Origin: Acidobacteriota bacterium
Lineage (GTDB): Bacteria > Acidobacteriota > Terriglobia > Bryobacterales > Bryobacteraceae
Direction: 5' to 3'
Length of the DNA stretch: 7,907 nucleotides
NCBI GenBank assembly: GCA_021788955.1
Contig: JAJYKC010000007.1
Span: forward strand, 1 to 7,907
The notes below the pieces were generated by a model. The model was not told the DNA's origin. It searched no databases and saw only the letters and a program-made list of their open reading frames with translations. Made by a program: the position numbers and the translations under genes. Below are positions 1-7,009 of the stretch, in pieces; positions within the stretch are counted from its first letter, which is position 1, and each line of letters starts with the position of its first letter.

Positions 1-3000
1 TTTTACGACGTCACAGTGGAGCGGACAGGCTTCCACAAACTGGAGCGGAAACAGGTCGAGGTTCGCGTCGGTGAGAACACGGTCCTCAATTTCTCCCTGA
101 CGTTGGGCGAGGTCTCGCAGACGGTGGAGGTCTCGGCGTCCTCGCCGCAGTTGGACGTCGGTACGGCGTCTCTCGGCACGGTGGTTGACCGGCACAATAT
201 CTCCGAGTTGCCGATCGCCTCGGGCAACGTGGCGGAATTGGTGACACTCTCTCCCGGCGTGGTCAACAGCGGCGCCATTGCCATTCATAAACCCGCGTTC
301 AATGCCGGGACCTCGACGCTGGTTGCGGACGGTAACGCGGCGAACGCCAACGAGTTCACCATTGACGGCGTACCCAACGATTTCGCGTCCGGAAGCGTTC
401 CGCGCATCGCGTTTTCGCCTCCTCCGACGACCATCAGCGAGTTCAAAGTGATGACGACGTTCTATGATGCGGCCATCGGCCACACCATGGGCGCCGTCTT
501 CAACATGAACACCTCGAGCGGCGAGAACACGGTTCACGGAGAACTGCACGAGTTTCTTCAAAACGGGGACCTGAACGCGAACGGTTTCTTCGCGAATCGC
601 GCCGGCCAGCCGAGAACCAATCTCCCGGACAACCGCTACGGAGGCGCGCTGGGTGGTCCGGTCTACATCCCGAAGGTCTATGACGGCCGCAATAAGACAT
701 TTTTCTATTACGCCTATGAAGGCGACAAGTGGAAGTCATTCTCGAGTCTGAACGGTACCGTCCCCACCGACGCCGAGAAGAGCGGCAACTTCTCCTCCTT
801 GCTCGCGCTCGGCTCGCAATACCAGATCTACAATCCCTTCAGTACCACGTCGCTGGGCAACGGGACTTATCAGCGCTCGCCGTTTCCAGGTAACACCATC
901 CCCACCAGCATGATTAATCCGATCGCCGCCAAGATTATGACCTATTATCCCGAGCCGAACACGATCGGAGCGCTGAATGGAAACGGGAACTACGTCCAGC
1001 CGTATCAGAGCGCGCCGGAAGATTATTTTGCTCACTTCCTTCGCGTGGACCATGCCTTCAGCGAGCGCAGCAGGTTGTTCGTGCGCATGGATTACGACTA
1101 CTGGAATGAGCTGATGGAGCAGTACTTCGGCACGAACAACATTGCCGAGGGAGATCATGAAAACCGCATCAACAAGGGCTTGGCAGTCGATGAAGTCTAC
1201 ATGATCAGCCCGAGCACAGTTCTGGACGTGCGTTACGGGCTCACGCAACAGTCGTTCCCTGACCAATCGACCAGCGCCGGGTTTAACCTCACTTCACTCG
1301 GCTTTTCGTCCGGTTTCGCTTCGCTGTTCCCGCCGAGTGCGGCCGAGTTCCCGTTCATGCGTTTCGCGGGTTTCACGGCAACCGATGGCTATGCGACCAA
1401 CGCCACCAACACCAGCTTGATTCACTCCTTCCAGGGAAGTCTGGCCACCCAAAAAGGCAGCCACTTCTTGCACTACGGAGTGGATTTCCGGATCAATCGC
1501 GCCAACCTGTACACGCTCTACGGGCAGGCCAGTCCGCTCTGGAGCTTTGGCTCGACCTACACGAACGGGCCGTTGAACACGGCGTCGGCAGCGCCGTTGG
1601 GCCAGGATCTCGCCACGCTTCTCCTGGGAATTCCCGAAGGCCAAATGACCCAGAACGCCAGCTACGCGGATCAGGACACTTATTTTGCCGGCTTCATCCA
1701 GGACGACTGGAAAGTGAGCTCCAAGCTCACCATCAACCTTGGGCTCCGGCTGGAGCACGAAACGCCGGTGACCGAGCGTTATAACCGCGCCGTCCAGGGC
1801 TTCGATTACACCGCCGTGAACCCGATTGCCGCGCAGGCGATTTCCAACTACGCCGCCAATCCCATGCCCGGCCTTCCCGCCAACGATTTTCAGGTGCTCG
1901 GCGGACTCAACTTTGCGGGCGGAGCCAACGGCCGCGATCTCTGGCACGGCCAGTCCATCGAAGCTCTCCCACGCGTGGGACTAGCTTACCAGGTGAACAG
2001 CAACACAGTGGTGCGCGCCGGCTTCGGCCTTTTCTACGACACACTGGGAACTTACCGTTCTCCGGCAATTCAGACCGGTTTCAGCTCCACGACAACGATG
2101 GTGCCCAGTATCGACGACGGCCTATCGTATATCGCCACGCTGGGCAACCCGTTCCCCGGAGGCCTTCAGGCGCCCTCCGGCGCGGCCGGTGGCTTGGCCA
2201 CCCAACTGGGCCAGACCCTGAGTGTCTATGCGCTCAATCGCCCCCTTCCGTATGCGGAGCGCTGGTCGTTCGATATCCAGCACTCCTTCGGAGCCGGCAT
2301 CATGCTGGATGTTGGGTATGTGGGGAACCATGCTGTCAACCTGCCGGTGGTGCGCAACATAGATGCGCTACCCAATCAATACCTGAGCACCTCGCCGACG
2401 CGCGATCAAACCGCGATCAACTATTTGAGCCAGCAGTTCTCCGATCCTTTCTACGGTCTGGTCAGCCCCTACGGCAAAACGATCTCCCGCGGCCAGCTCC
2501 TCACGCCGTTTCCGGAGTTCGCGAATGTTCTGGAAACCGACTCCAACGGCTATTCGCACTATAATGCGCTCCAGCTACAGCTCAGCAAGCGCTTCTCCCA
2601 CGGACTTATGCTCAATGTATCCTACTCGTACTCGAAGCTAATGGATGCAACGGGCTATCTGAACGCGGGCGACCCGATGCCCTGGTATGGCATCAGTACC
2701 GCAGACCGGCCGCAACTGCTCGCAATCAGCGAGGTCTGGCAGTTGCCCGTCGGCCGCGGCCATGCTATTGGAAAGACATTACCCAAGTGGGCCGACTACG
2801 CGATCGGCGGCTGGGAACTGAACACCACCATCACCGCGCAGAGCGGCGACGCACTTAGCTTCGGCGATGTGCTGTTCAACGGCAACATCAAGAACATCCC
2901 CATGGGATCGGGCCGGTCCATCTACAACTGGATCAACACCTCCGGCTTCGCTACCTCCGCGTCGCTTCAGTTGGCCGATAATCTCCGGACTTTCCCGCTT

Positions 3001-3234
3001 CGCCTGTCCGGAGTTCGCGGCCCCGGCGAAGATATCTGGAACATCGGCATCGATAAGTATTTTACGCTTACCGAAAAGGTCAAGTTGCAACTGCGCGGAG
3101 AGGGTTACAACGCCTTGAACCACGCCAATTTCAGAGACCCTGTCCTCGCCCCGACTAACGGCCAGTTCGGTCAAATTACCGGCCAGAACGGTTACGCCCG
3201 CGAAGTTCAAGTAGCGGCTAGAATTGTCTTCTAG
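1..3234 (+). CDS. TonB-dependent receptor, Oar-like, with N-terminal carboxypeptidase-regulatory domain (5' partial)
   Basis: Outer-membrane receptor, probably for uptake or binding of a carbohydrate fragment. The frame is open from base 1, and the first residues (FYDVTVERTGF...) read as the end of a carboxypeptidase-regulatory/Cna-B-like beta-sandwich, so the true start is upstream; the GTG at 16 is only an internal valine. Using window codon numbers: the beta-sandwich ends near 45; a plug-like region follows (about 60-170, with LPIASGN where related proteins usually have LPLNGRN, and TIDG at 120-123); then a long beta-barrel with family hallmarks KTFFYYAYEG (232-241), QDDWK (from 567) and GYVGNH (772-777). 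The last residue (1077) is phenylalanine, the usual C-terminal barrel-assembly signal. No frameshift or internal stop was seen. The gene lies 8 nt before the Tat oxidoreductase gene and probably shares its transcript. The family is firm; the ligand is unknown, and no SusD partner is visible. Confidence 0.93.
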   Translation, partial: FYDVTVERTGFHKLERKQVEVRVGENTVLNFSLTLGEVSQTVEVSASSPQLDVGTASLGTVVDRHNISELPIASGNVAELVTLSPGVVNSGAIAIHKPAFNAGTSTLVADGNAANANEFTIDGVPNDFASGSVPRIAFSPPPTTISEFKVMTTFYDAAIGHTMGAVFNMNTSSGENTVHGELHEFLQNGDLNANGFFANRAGQPRTNLPDNRYGGALGGPVYIPKVYDGRNKTFFYYAYEGDKWKSFSSLNGTVPTDAEKSGNFSSLLALGSQYQIYNPFSTTSLGNGTYQRSPFPGNTIPTSMINPIAAKIMTYYPEPNTIGALNGNGNYVQPYQSAPEDYFAHFLRVDHAFSERSRLFVRMDYDYWNELMEQYFGTNNIAEGDHENRINKGLAVDEVYMISPSTVLDVRYGLTQQSFPDQSTSAGFNLTSLGFSSGFASLFPPSAAEFPFMRFAGFTATDGYATNATNTSLIHSFQGSLATQKGSHFLHYGVDFRINRANLYTLYGQASPLWSFGSTYTNGPLNTASAAPLGQDLATLLLGIPEGQMTQNASYADQDTYFAGFIQDDWKVSSKLTINLGLRLEHETPVTERYNRAVQGFDYTAVNPIAAQAISNYAANPMPGLPANDFQVLGGLNFAGGANGRDLWHGQSIEALPRVGLAYQVNSNTVVRAGFGLFYDTLGTYRSPAIQTGFSSTTTMVPSIDDGLSYIATLGNPFPGGLQAPSGAAGGLATQLGQTLSVYALNRPLPYAERWSFDIQHSFGAGIMLDVGYVGNHAVNLPVVRNIDALPNQYLSTSPTRDQTAINYLSQQFSDPFYGLVSPYGKTISRGQLLTPFPEFANVLETDSNGYSHYNALQLQLSKRFSHGLMLNVSYSYSKLMDATGYLNAGDPMPWYGISTADRPQLLAISEVWQLPVGRGHAIGKTLPKWADYAIGGWELNTTITAQSGDALSFGDVLFNGNIKNIPMGSGRSIYNWINTSGFATSASLQLADNLRTFPLRLSGVRGPGEDIWNIGIDKYFTLTEKVKLQLRGEGYNALNHANFRDPVLAPTNGQFGQITGQNGYAREVQVAARIVF

Positions 3235-3237
3235 GAG
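3233..3237 (+). promoter_or_regulatory. Ribosome binding site overlapping the receptor stop codon
   Basis: AGGAG lies 5 nt before the TTG at 3243 and shares two bases with the receptor stop codon TAG (3232-3234). No ATG or GTG is placed better for the downstream frame, so this site decides the TTG start. The arrangement would let ribosomes finishing the receptor reinitiate on the oxidoreductase. Confidence 0.8.
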
Positions 3238-3242
3238 TCGTT

Positions 3243-4562
3243 TTGAAAATCGACCGCCGCACTCTGCTCCGAAGTTCGTTGGCACTGGGAGGCGAAGCGC
3301 TGCTTCGGACCTCCCGTGCCCGTGCGGCCGCCAGCGACCGGCTCCGCGTGGCAGTCATCGGTTGCGGAGGCCGCGGACGCGACCACGTTCGCTACCTCTC
3401 CAAGGTGCCGAACGTGGAAATTGTGGCGTTGTGCGATCCCGATCGGACGCGCCTGGAGCAGCGCGCTGCCGACCTTGCGCCGCTCGCCCCAAAGAAGCCG
3501 GCCCTCTACCAGGACTTGCGCAAAGCGCTGGACGACCGCAGCATCGACGCCGTTACCGTCGCCACGTGCAACCATTGGCACGCTCTCGCCACCATCTGGG
3601 GCTGCCAGGCAGGTAAGCACGTCTACGCGGAAAAGCCGCTTTGCCACGACTTCTTTTCCGGCGCCCAAATGGTCGCCGCTTCGCGGAAATACAATCGCAT
3701 CGTGCAGGGCGGAACGCAAAGGCGCTCGAACGGATACATCCGCCGCGCGATTCAGGCGTTGCGCACGGGCGTGATCGGCGATGTCTACATGGCGCGCTGC
3801 GTCCACTATCAAAGAAGAGACTCCCTCGGCTTCAAGCCCAACGAGAACCCACCAGCCACCCTCAACTGGGATCTATGGTTGGGTCCCGGGCCTAAGGTTC
3901 CGTTCAACGCGAATCTCCATCCTTATAACTGGCATTGGTTTTGGGATTTTGGTAATGGCGAACTCGGTAATAACGGAGTCCATTACATTGACATCGCGCG
4001 CTGGGGCCTGAATCAGGAATTCCCGCTCCGCATTTTCTCAGCCGGCGGCCGCTATGGTTATAAGGATCAGGGACAGACGCCGAACACGCAAACCACGACC
4101 TTCGAGTTCGCCAACGGAACGCAGATGGAGGTGGAAATCCGGGGCCGCTTCACCAACGGCGAAGACGGCCTGACGTCCGGCCTCGCCTTCTACGGAGCGA
4201 ATGGCTATATGGTGATGGATAACTGGGAGGGCCGCTTCAAAGTATATCTTGGCGGCAAGAAGACGCCGGAGCCGGACCTGGGTAAGCTGGATGACGTGGA
4301 TAAGTCCGAAAACTATCAGATTTCCCACTTCCAGAATTTTGTCGATGCCGTGCGCGCCAATGACCGTAGTATCCAGACAGCCGACGTAAATGAGACTTAT
4401 CTTTCCACCGCCTTCTGCCTGTTCGGAAACATTTCCTACCTTCTCCGGCGATCGTTGAACTTCGATGCCGGCCGGCGCCGGTTCGTGAACGACGAGCAGG
4501 CTGATTCCATGCTGCGCGGAGAATACCGCGATCCTTATAAGGTCCCGGACCTCTCGGCGTGA
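3243..4562 (+). CDS. Tat-exported Gfo/Idh/MocA family oxidoreductase
   Basis: NAD(P)-dependent sugar or glycoside oxidoreductase, predicted to fold with cofactor in the cytoplasm and be exported by the Tat system. The 439-residue product begins with a twin-arginine signal (DRRTLLRSS, residues 4-12), a short hydrophobic stretch and an Ala-rich cleavage region near 26-31. The Rossmann domain follows: beta strand RVAVIG, glycine motif G40-C-G42-G-R-G45, and Asp65 at the end of strand 2, which favours NAD. The family E-K-P motif is at 130-132. The C-terminal domain has WDLWLGP (209-215), a Trp-rich stretch (NWHWFWDFGNG, 229-239) and the catalytic-type motif with His247, Asp250 and Trp254. These match the large Tat-signal subfamily common in Acidobacteriota and Planctomycetota. 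The TTG start is chosen from the AGGAG 5 nt upstream and the intact Tat motif directly after it. Substrate is unknown; redox-dependent glycosidase activity (as in GH109, a family of the same superfamily) is possible but untested. Confidence 0.93.
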   Translation: MKIDRRTLLRSSLALGGEALLRTSRARAAASDRLRVAVIGCGGRGRDHVRYLSKVPNVEIVALCDPDRTRLEQRAADLAPLAPKKPALYQDLRKALDDRSIDAVTVATCNHWHALATIWGCQAGKHVYAEKPLCHDFFSGAQMVAASRKYNRIVQGGTQRRSNGYIRRAIQALRTGVIGDVYMARCVHYQRRDSLGFKPNENPPATLNWDLWLGPGPKVPFNANLHPYNWHWFWDFGNGELGNNGVHYIDIARWGLNQEFPLRIFSAGGRYGYKDQGQTPNTQTTTFEFANGTQMEVEIRGRFTNGEDGLTSGLAFYGANGYMVMDNWEGRFKVYLGGKKTPEPDLGKLDDVDKSENYQISHFQNFVDAVRANDRSIQTADVNETYLSTAFCLFGNISYLLRRSLNFDAGRRRFVNDEQADSMLRGEYRDPYKVPDLSA

Positions 4563-4582
4563 AGGAGCCACGCCAATCTCCG

Positions 4583-4598
4583 GTCTCGGTACCGAGAC
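4583..4598. repeat. Perfect 16-bp palindrome in the gap after the Tat oxidoreductase
   Basis: GTCTCGGTACCGAGAC is its own reverse complement, with eight base pairs per arm and no spacer. It begins 21 nt after the stop codon at 4562 and about 108 bp before the -35 box at 4706. It is followed on the + strand by an A-run rather than a T-run, so it is not a classical intrinsic terminator for the upstream operon. It could be an operator, an mRNA-end hairpin, or chance. Confidence 0.6.
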
Positions 4599-4606
4599 TC
4601 CGAAAA

Positions 4607-4619
4607 GATCGCCCCGATC
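4607..4619. repeat. Small inverted repeat next to the 16-bp palindrome
   Basis: GATCG, a CCC loop, then CGATC gives a five-base-pair stem with a three-base loop, 8 nt after the larger palindrome. Together they could form two hairpins at the 3' end of the upstream transcript. There is no T-run afterwards. A stem this short could arise by chance. Confidence 0.35.
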
Positions 4620-4705
4620 CCGGCCAGTCCCGCCCGTGACAGCTCGGGTATATCGTGGAAACAAGGCCAAGTAAATGCCCAGCGACAGAAGATCGCATTT
4701 ATATA

Positions 4706-4734
4706 TTGACATAGGTAGAAACTGGACCTACAAT
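4706..4734 (+). promoter_or_regulatory. Near-consensus sigma70-type promoter for the SDR-oxidoreductase pair
   Basis: TTGACA (4706-4711) matches the -35 consensus exactly; a 17-bp spacer leads to TACAAT (4729-4734), five of six bases of the -10 consensus. An AT-rich run (about 4697-4706) just upstream resembles an UP-type element and stands out in GC-rich DNA. Transcription would begin near 4741-4745. The last two bases of the -10 box are the A and T of the first possible start codon (ATG 4733), so that codon should not be in the transcript from this promoter. Confidence 0.72.
4712..4730. promoter_or_regulatory. Candidate operator dyad inside the promoter spacer
   Basis: TAGGT (4712-4716) and ACCTA (4726-4730) form an inverted repeat with a 9-nt gap. 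The 19-bp dyad fills the space between the -35 and -10 boxes. This is a typical size and place for a repressor site, but the arms are only 5 bp and no regulator gene is in the window. Confidence 0.35.
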
Positions 4735-5764
4735 GGCCGTTCGTATGATCGCCTCGATACAAGAACTGGACGATAAGCTGTCGCGCCCCAGCCCGGCCGA
4801 TATCGAAGCGGTAAGCAAGTCTTCCGGCGATTATCTGGTTCTTGGCGTGGCCGGTAAGATGGGCCCCAGCCTGGCGCATCGTATACGACGGGCCATCGAA
4901 CAGGCGGGCACGCGGCAGCGTGTCGTGGGGGTCGCGCGATTCAGTAACCCGCAGACGGAACGATGGCTCGGCAACTCCGGTATTGAAACCATCGCCGCCG
5001 ACCTGATCGAGCCCGGGCAACTCGATCGGTTGCCGGACGCGGAGAACATTATATTTATGGCGGGGCGCAAGTTCGGCTCGACGGGCGCCGAGTCCCTGAC
5101 CTGGGCCATGAACGCGTGGCTGCCCGCCATGGTGGCGCGGCGCTACCCGGCTTCGCGGATCGTGGCCTTTTCGAGCGGCAACGTGTATCCGCTGCTGCCC
5201 GTGGTTTCGGGCGGAGCCACAGAAGCGACCGCACCCGAGCCGGTCGGCGAATATGCGCAATCGGTGCTGGCCCGCGAGCGTCTCCTGGAGTACTTCTCCT
5301 CGATCAACGGGACGCGCGTCTGCCTGCTCCGCCTGAATTACGCCATCGAATTGCGTTACGGCGTTCTGCTGGACATCGGTCTGAAGGTCAGCCAGGGGCG
5401 CCCCATTAACCTGGTCATGGGCGCGGTGAACGTGATCTGGCAGGGCGATGCCAATTCGGTGGCGCTGCGCAGTTTCTCATTGTGCCAGTCGCCGCCCGCC
5501 ATTCTGAACCTCGCCGGCCCGGAAACTTTGTCGGTGCGGGCGGTGGCCGCAAGATTCGGCGATTTGCTGGGCGTGAAGCCGGTCTTCGAGGGCGCGGAAT
5601 CGGATTCGGCGCTCCTCAACGATGCCGGGCGGTGCCACCGGCTGTTCGGCTACCCCAGCGTGACCGCGGGCCAGATGATCGAATGGGTGGCCGCGTGGAT
5701 CCGCGCCGGCGGCGCTATGCTGGACAAGCCCACGCACTTCGAGGCAAGGGACGGCAAGTTCTGA
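4733..5764 (+). CDS. Atypical NAD(P)-dependent epimerase/dehydratase-like (extended SDR) protein
   Basis: Probably acts on a nucleotide-free or oxidised sugar; the exact reaction is unknown. The product is 343 residues from ATG 4733, or 339 from ATG 4745. The second start is favoured because the promoter's -10 box overlaps ATG 4733 and the product would then begin MIASIQELDDKLSRPS, as I recall for relatives. Neither ATG has a convincing Shine-Dalgarno, consistent with leaderless translation. Numbered from 4733, the Rossmann motif is G38-V-A-G41-K-M-G44 after YLVL. Strand 2 ends in Ala68-Arg69 rather than an acidic residue, hinting at NADP. Strand IVAFSSGNVYP (143-153) carries the catalytic-type Ser pair. 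The SDR Tyr is at 174 (GEYAQSV), but position 178 is Val instead of the usual catalytic Lys. The stop overlaps the next start by one base, so the two are cotranslated. Fold assignment is firm; specificity is open. Confidence 0.88.
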   Translation: MAVRMIASIQELDDKLSRPSPADIEAVSKSSGDYLVLGVAGKMGPSLAHRIRRAIEQAGTRQRVVGVARFSNPQTERWLGNSGIETIAADLIEPGQLDRLPDAENIIFMAGRKFGSTGAESLTWAMNAWLPAMVARRYPASRIVAFSSGNVYPLLPVVSGGATEATAPEPVGEYAQSVLARERLLEYFSSINGTRVCLLRLNYAIELRYGVLLDIGLKVSQGRPINLVMGAVNVIWQGDANSVALRSFSLCQSPPAILNLAGPETLSVRAVAARFGDLLGVKPVFEGAESDSALLNDAGRCHRLFGYPSVTAGQMIEWVAAWIRAGGAMLDKPTHFEARDGKF

Positions 5765-6876
5765 TGGCTGCCGCCGGGATGCAACCGCTATCGGTCGGTC
5801 TGATGGGGCTGTGCCACCTCCACCCGCGCAGTTACATGGCGAGCTTCGCTTCGGTGGAAGGCGTTCGCGTAGTGGCCGCGGCGGAGCGCGATCCGGACGT
5901 CCGGGCGGCATTCACCGAAGACTTCGCTCTGCGCGGTTACGCGGACTGGCCCGAAATGCTGGAGCGCGAGGCGCTCGACCTGGCAGCTATCTTCTTGCCG
6001 CATTCCGACTGTCCCGATGCGGCCATCGCCTGCGCCGGCCGCGGCGTACACGTCATGGTGGAGAAGCCCATGGCGGCCTCCGCCGCAGGCGCGCGCCGTA
6101 TGCTCGCGGCCGCCAGGAAGGGCGGCGTGATACTTTCGGCACCCTACGTCTGGCGCTATCACCCGGTGGCGCGCCAGATCAAGCAGTTCATCGCTTCCGG
6201 CGCTTTGGGCCGCGTCATCGGGTGCGAAGGCCGCTGCGCCGCGGGTCGTCTGCACCGCTATCTCGAAGGCCACGCCGGCTGGATGCTCGAAAAGGCCCGC
6301 AGCGGCGGGGGGCCGATGTATAACCTGGGCGTCCACTGGATCGACCTGTACCGCTGGCTGCTTGAAGACGAGATCGTCGAGGTCAGCGGAAAGTACGTGA
6401 AGGTCAACGAGAGTTACGACATCGAAGATAACTCCTTCGCGCTGGCGACCTTCTCGCACGGCGCGGTCCTCGCACTGGATGTTAGTTATACCGCGCCGGA
6501 CAGTTATCCGAACGGTCGCGACCTGTATCTGGCGGTCCGTGGGACTCAGGGCGCGCTTTCCTGGAGTCCAGCTTTCGAAGGCATTGCCGAGCGGCTGTTC
6601 GTGTGCAGCGATGCTCCGGAATTTGCCCCCGCTCCCCGGCGTCACATCGATTTTGAATTAGAACCTCACCCCGGATACGCCGGAATTCTGGGCGTCGAAT
6701 ATCTGCGCGACCTGGTCCGCTCGATCCGCGCAGGCTCGACCTCTTTCATCACTGGTGAAGACGGCCTGCGGGCCATCGAGGTAGTCGAAGCCATCGGTCG
6801 ATCGGCCGAAAGCGGCACTGCTGTGCGATTGACCTCTTCTCCGAAGCAGAAGGCGGCGATATCCGCGGGAAAGTAG
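5764..6876 (+). CDS. Cytosolic Gfo/Idh/MocA family oxidoreductase
   Basis: Putative NAD-dependent dehydrogenase or reductase of a sugar or sugar-like compound, 370 residues, with no signal peptide. The start is the ATG in TGATG, sharing one base with the SDR stop; a weak AAGGGA lies 12 nt upstream (5746-5751). The frame is also open further upstream, but that stretch lies inside the SDR coding sequence. The N-terminal strand LSVGLMG leads to G15-L-C-H-L-H20, where the second and third glycines of the usual GxGxxG/A are replaced by Cys17 and His20. Strand 2 ends in Glu41, favouring NAD. The family E-K-P motif is at 100-102, followed by APYVWRYHP (126-134). The C-terminal domain has GVHWIDLYRW (189-198), giving His191, Asp194 and Trp198 in the catalytic-type motif. 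It is clearly a different subfamily from the Tat-exported enzyme upstream. Function with the SDR partner is likely sequential in one pathway (inference). Confidence 0.9.
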   Translation: MAAAGMQPLSVGLMGLCHLHPRSYMASFASVEGVRVVAAAERDPDVRAAFTEDFALRGYADWPEMLEREALDLAAIFLPHSDCPDAAIACAGRGVHVMVEKPMAASAAGARRMLAAARKGGVILSAPYVWRYHPVARQIKQFIASGALGRVIGCEGRCAAGRLHRYLEGHAGWMLEKARSGGGPMYNLGVHWIDLYRWLLEDEIVEVSGKYVKVNESYDIEDNSFALATFSHGAVLALDVSYTAPDSYPNGRDLYLAVRGTQGALSWSPAFEGIAERLFVCSDAPEFAPAPRRHIDFELEPHPGYAGILGVEYLRDLVRSIRAGSTSFITGEDGLRAIEVVEAIGRSAESGTAVRLTSSPKQKAAISAGK

Positions 6877-6939
6877 TCGTCACCCACTGGATCGGACCTA
6901 ATCTCGTCCTCCCCGCGCCGCCGCACTTGGTTTACTCGG

Positions 6940-6969
6940 TTGACAAAGATACGCGTGCGGAGCTATAAA
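6940..6969 (+). promoter_or_regulatory. Near-consensus sigma70-type promoter for the GH2 gene
   Basis: TTGACA (6940-6945) is an exact -35 box; TATAAA (6964-6969) follows after 18 bp and matches five of six -10 bases. Transcription would start near 6976, giving a leader of about 34 nt that holds the Shine-Dalgarno. Its presence suggests the GH2 gene is transcribed independently of the SDR-oxidoreductase pair. A six-base inverted repeat, CCGCAC (6921-6926) and GTGCGG (6955-6960), is centred on the -35 box. Confidence 0.7.
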
Positions 6970-6997
6970 CAAGACCATCCGCTCGTCTGTTTGGCGG

Positions 6998-7004
6998 AAA
7001 GGAG
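6998..7004 (+). promoter_or_regulatory. Strong Shine-Dalgarno for the GH2 gene
   Basis: AAAGGAG lies 5 nt before ATG 7010 and fixes the start of the glycosidase frame. It is the strongest ribosome binding site in the window, in contrast to the SDR gene, which has none recognisable. Confidence 0.85.
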
Positions 7005-7009
7005 TGGCG

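Noticed and set aside
16..18. GTG at 16 as the start of the receptor gene
   Set aside because: The frame is open to base 1 and the residues before it continue the carboxypeptidase-regulatory beta-sandwich; a signal peptide and most of that domain must lie upstream.
3231..3812. Long open frames on the minus strand opposite the oxidoreductase and similar ones opposite the receptor, SDR and second oxidoreductase
   Set aside because: They lie entirely antisense to well-recognised proteins, have no recognisable family motifs, and are expected in GC-rich coding DNA.
4583..4602. Intrinsic terminator at the 16-bp palindrome
   Set aside because: No T-run follows on the + strand and an A-run is present instead; there is no minus-strand gene here that would need termination.
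4675..4776. Possible 33-codon small ORF starting at ATG 4675 and running across the promoter into the SDR gene
   Set aside because: It has no ribosome binding site, covers the promoter elements and overlaps the SDR gene; no sign of coding was seen.
5482..5763. Upstream in-frame extension of the cytosolic oxidoreductase
   Set aside because: The extension overlaps the conserved C-terminal part of the SDR gene in another frame, its translation is Arg/Gly-rich low-quality sequence, and the Rossmann strand starts shortly after ATG 5764.
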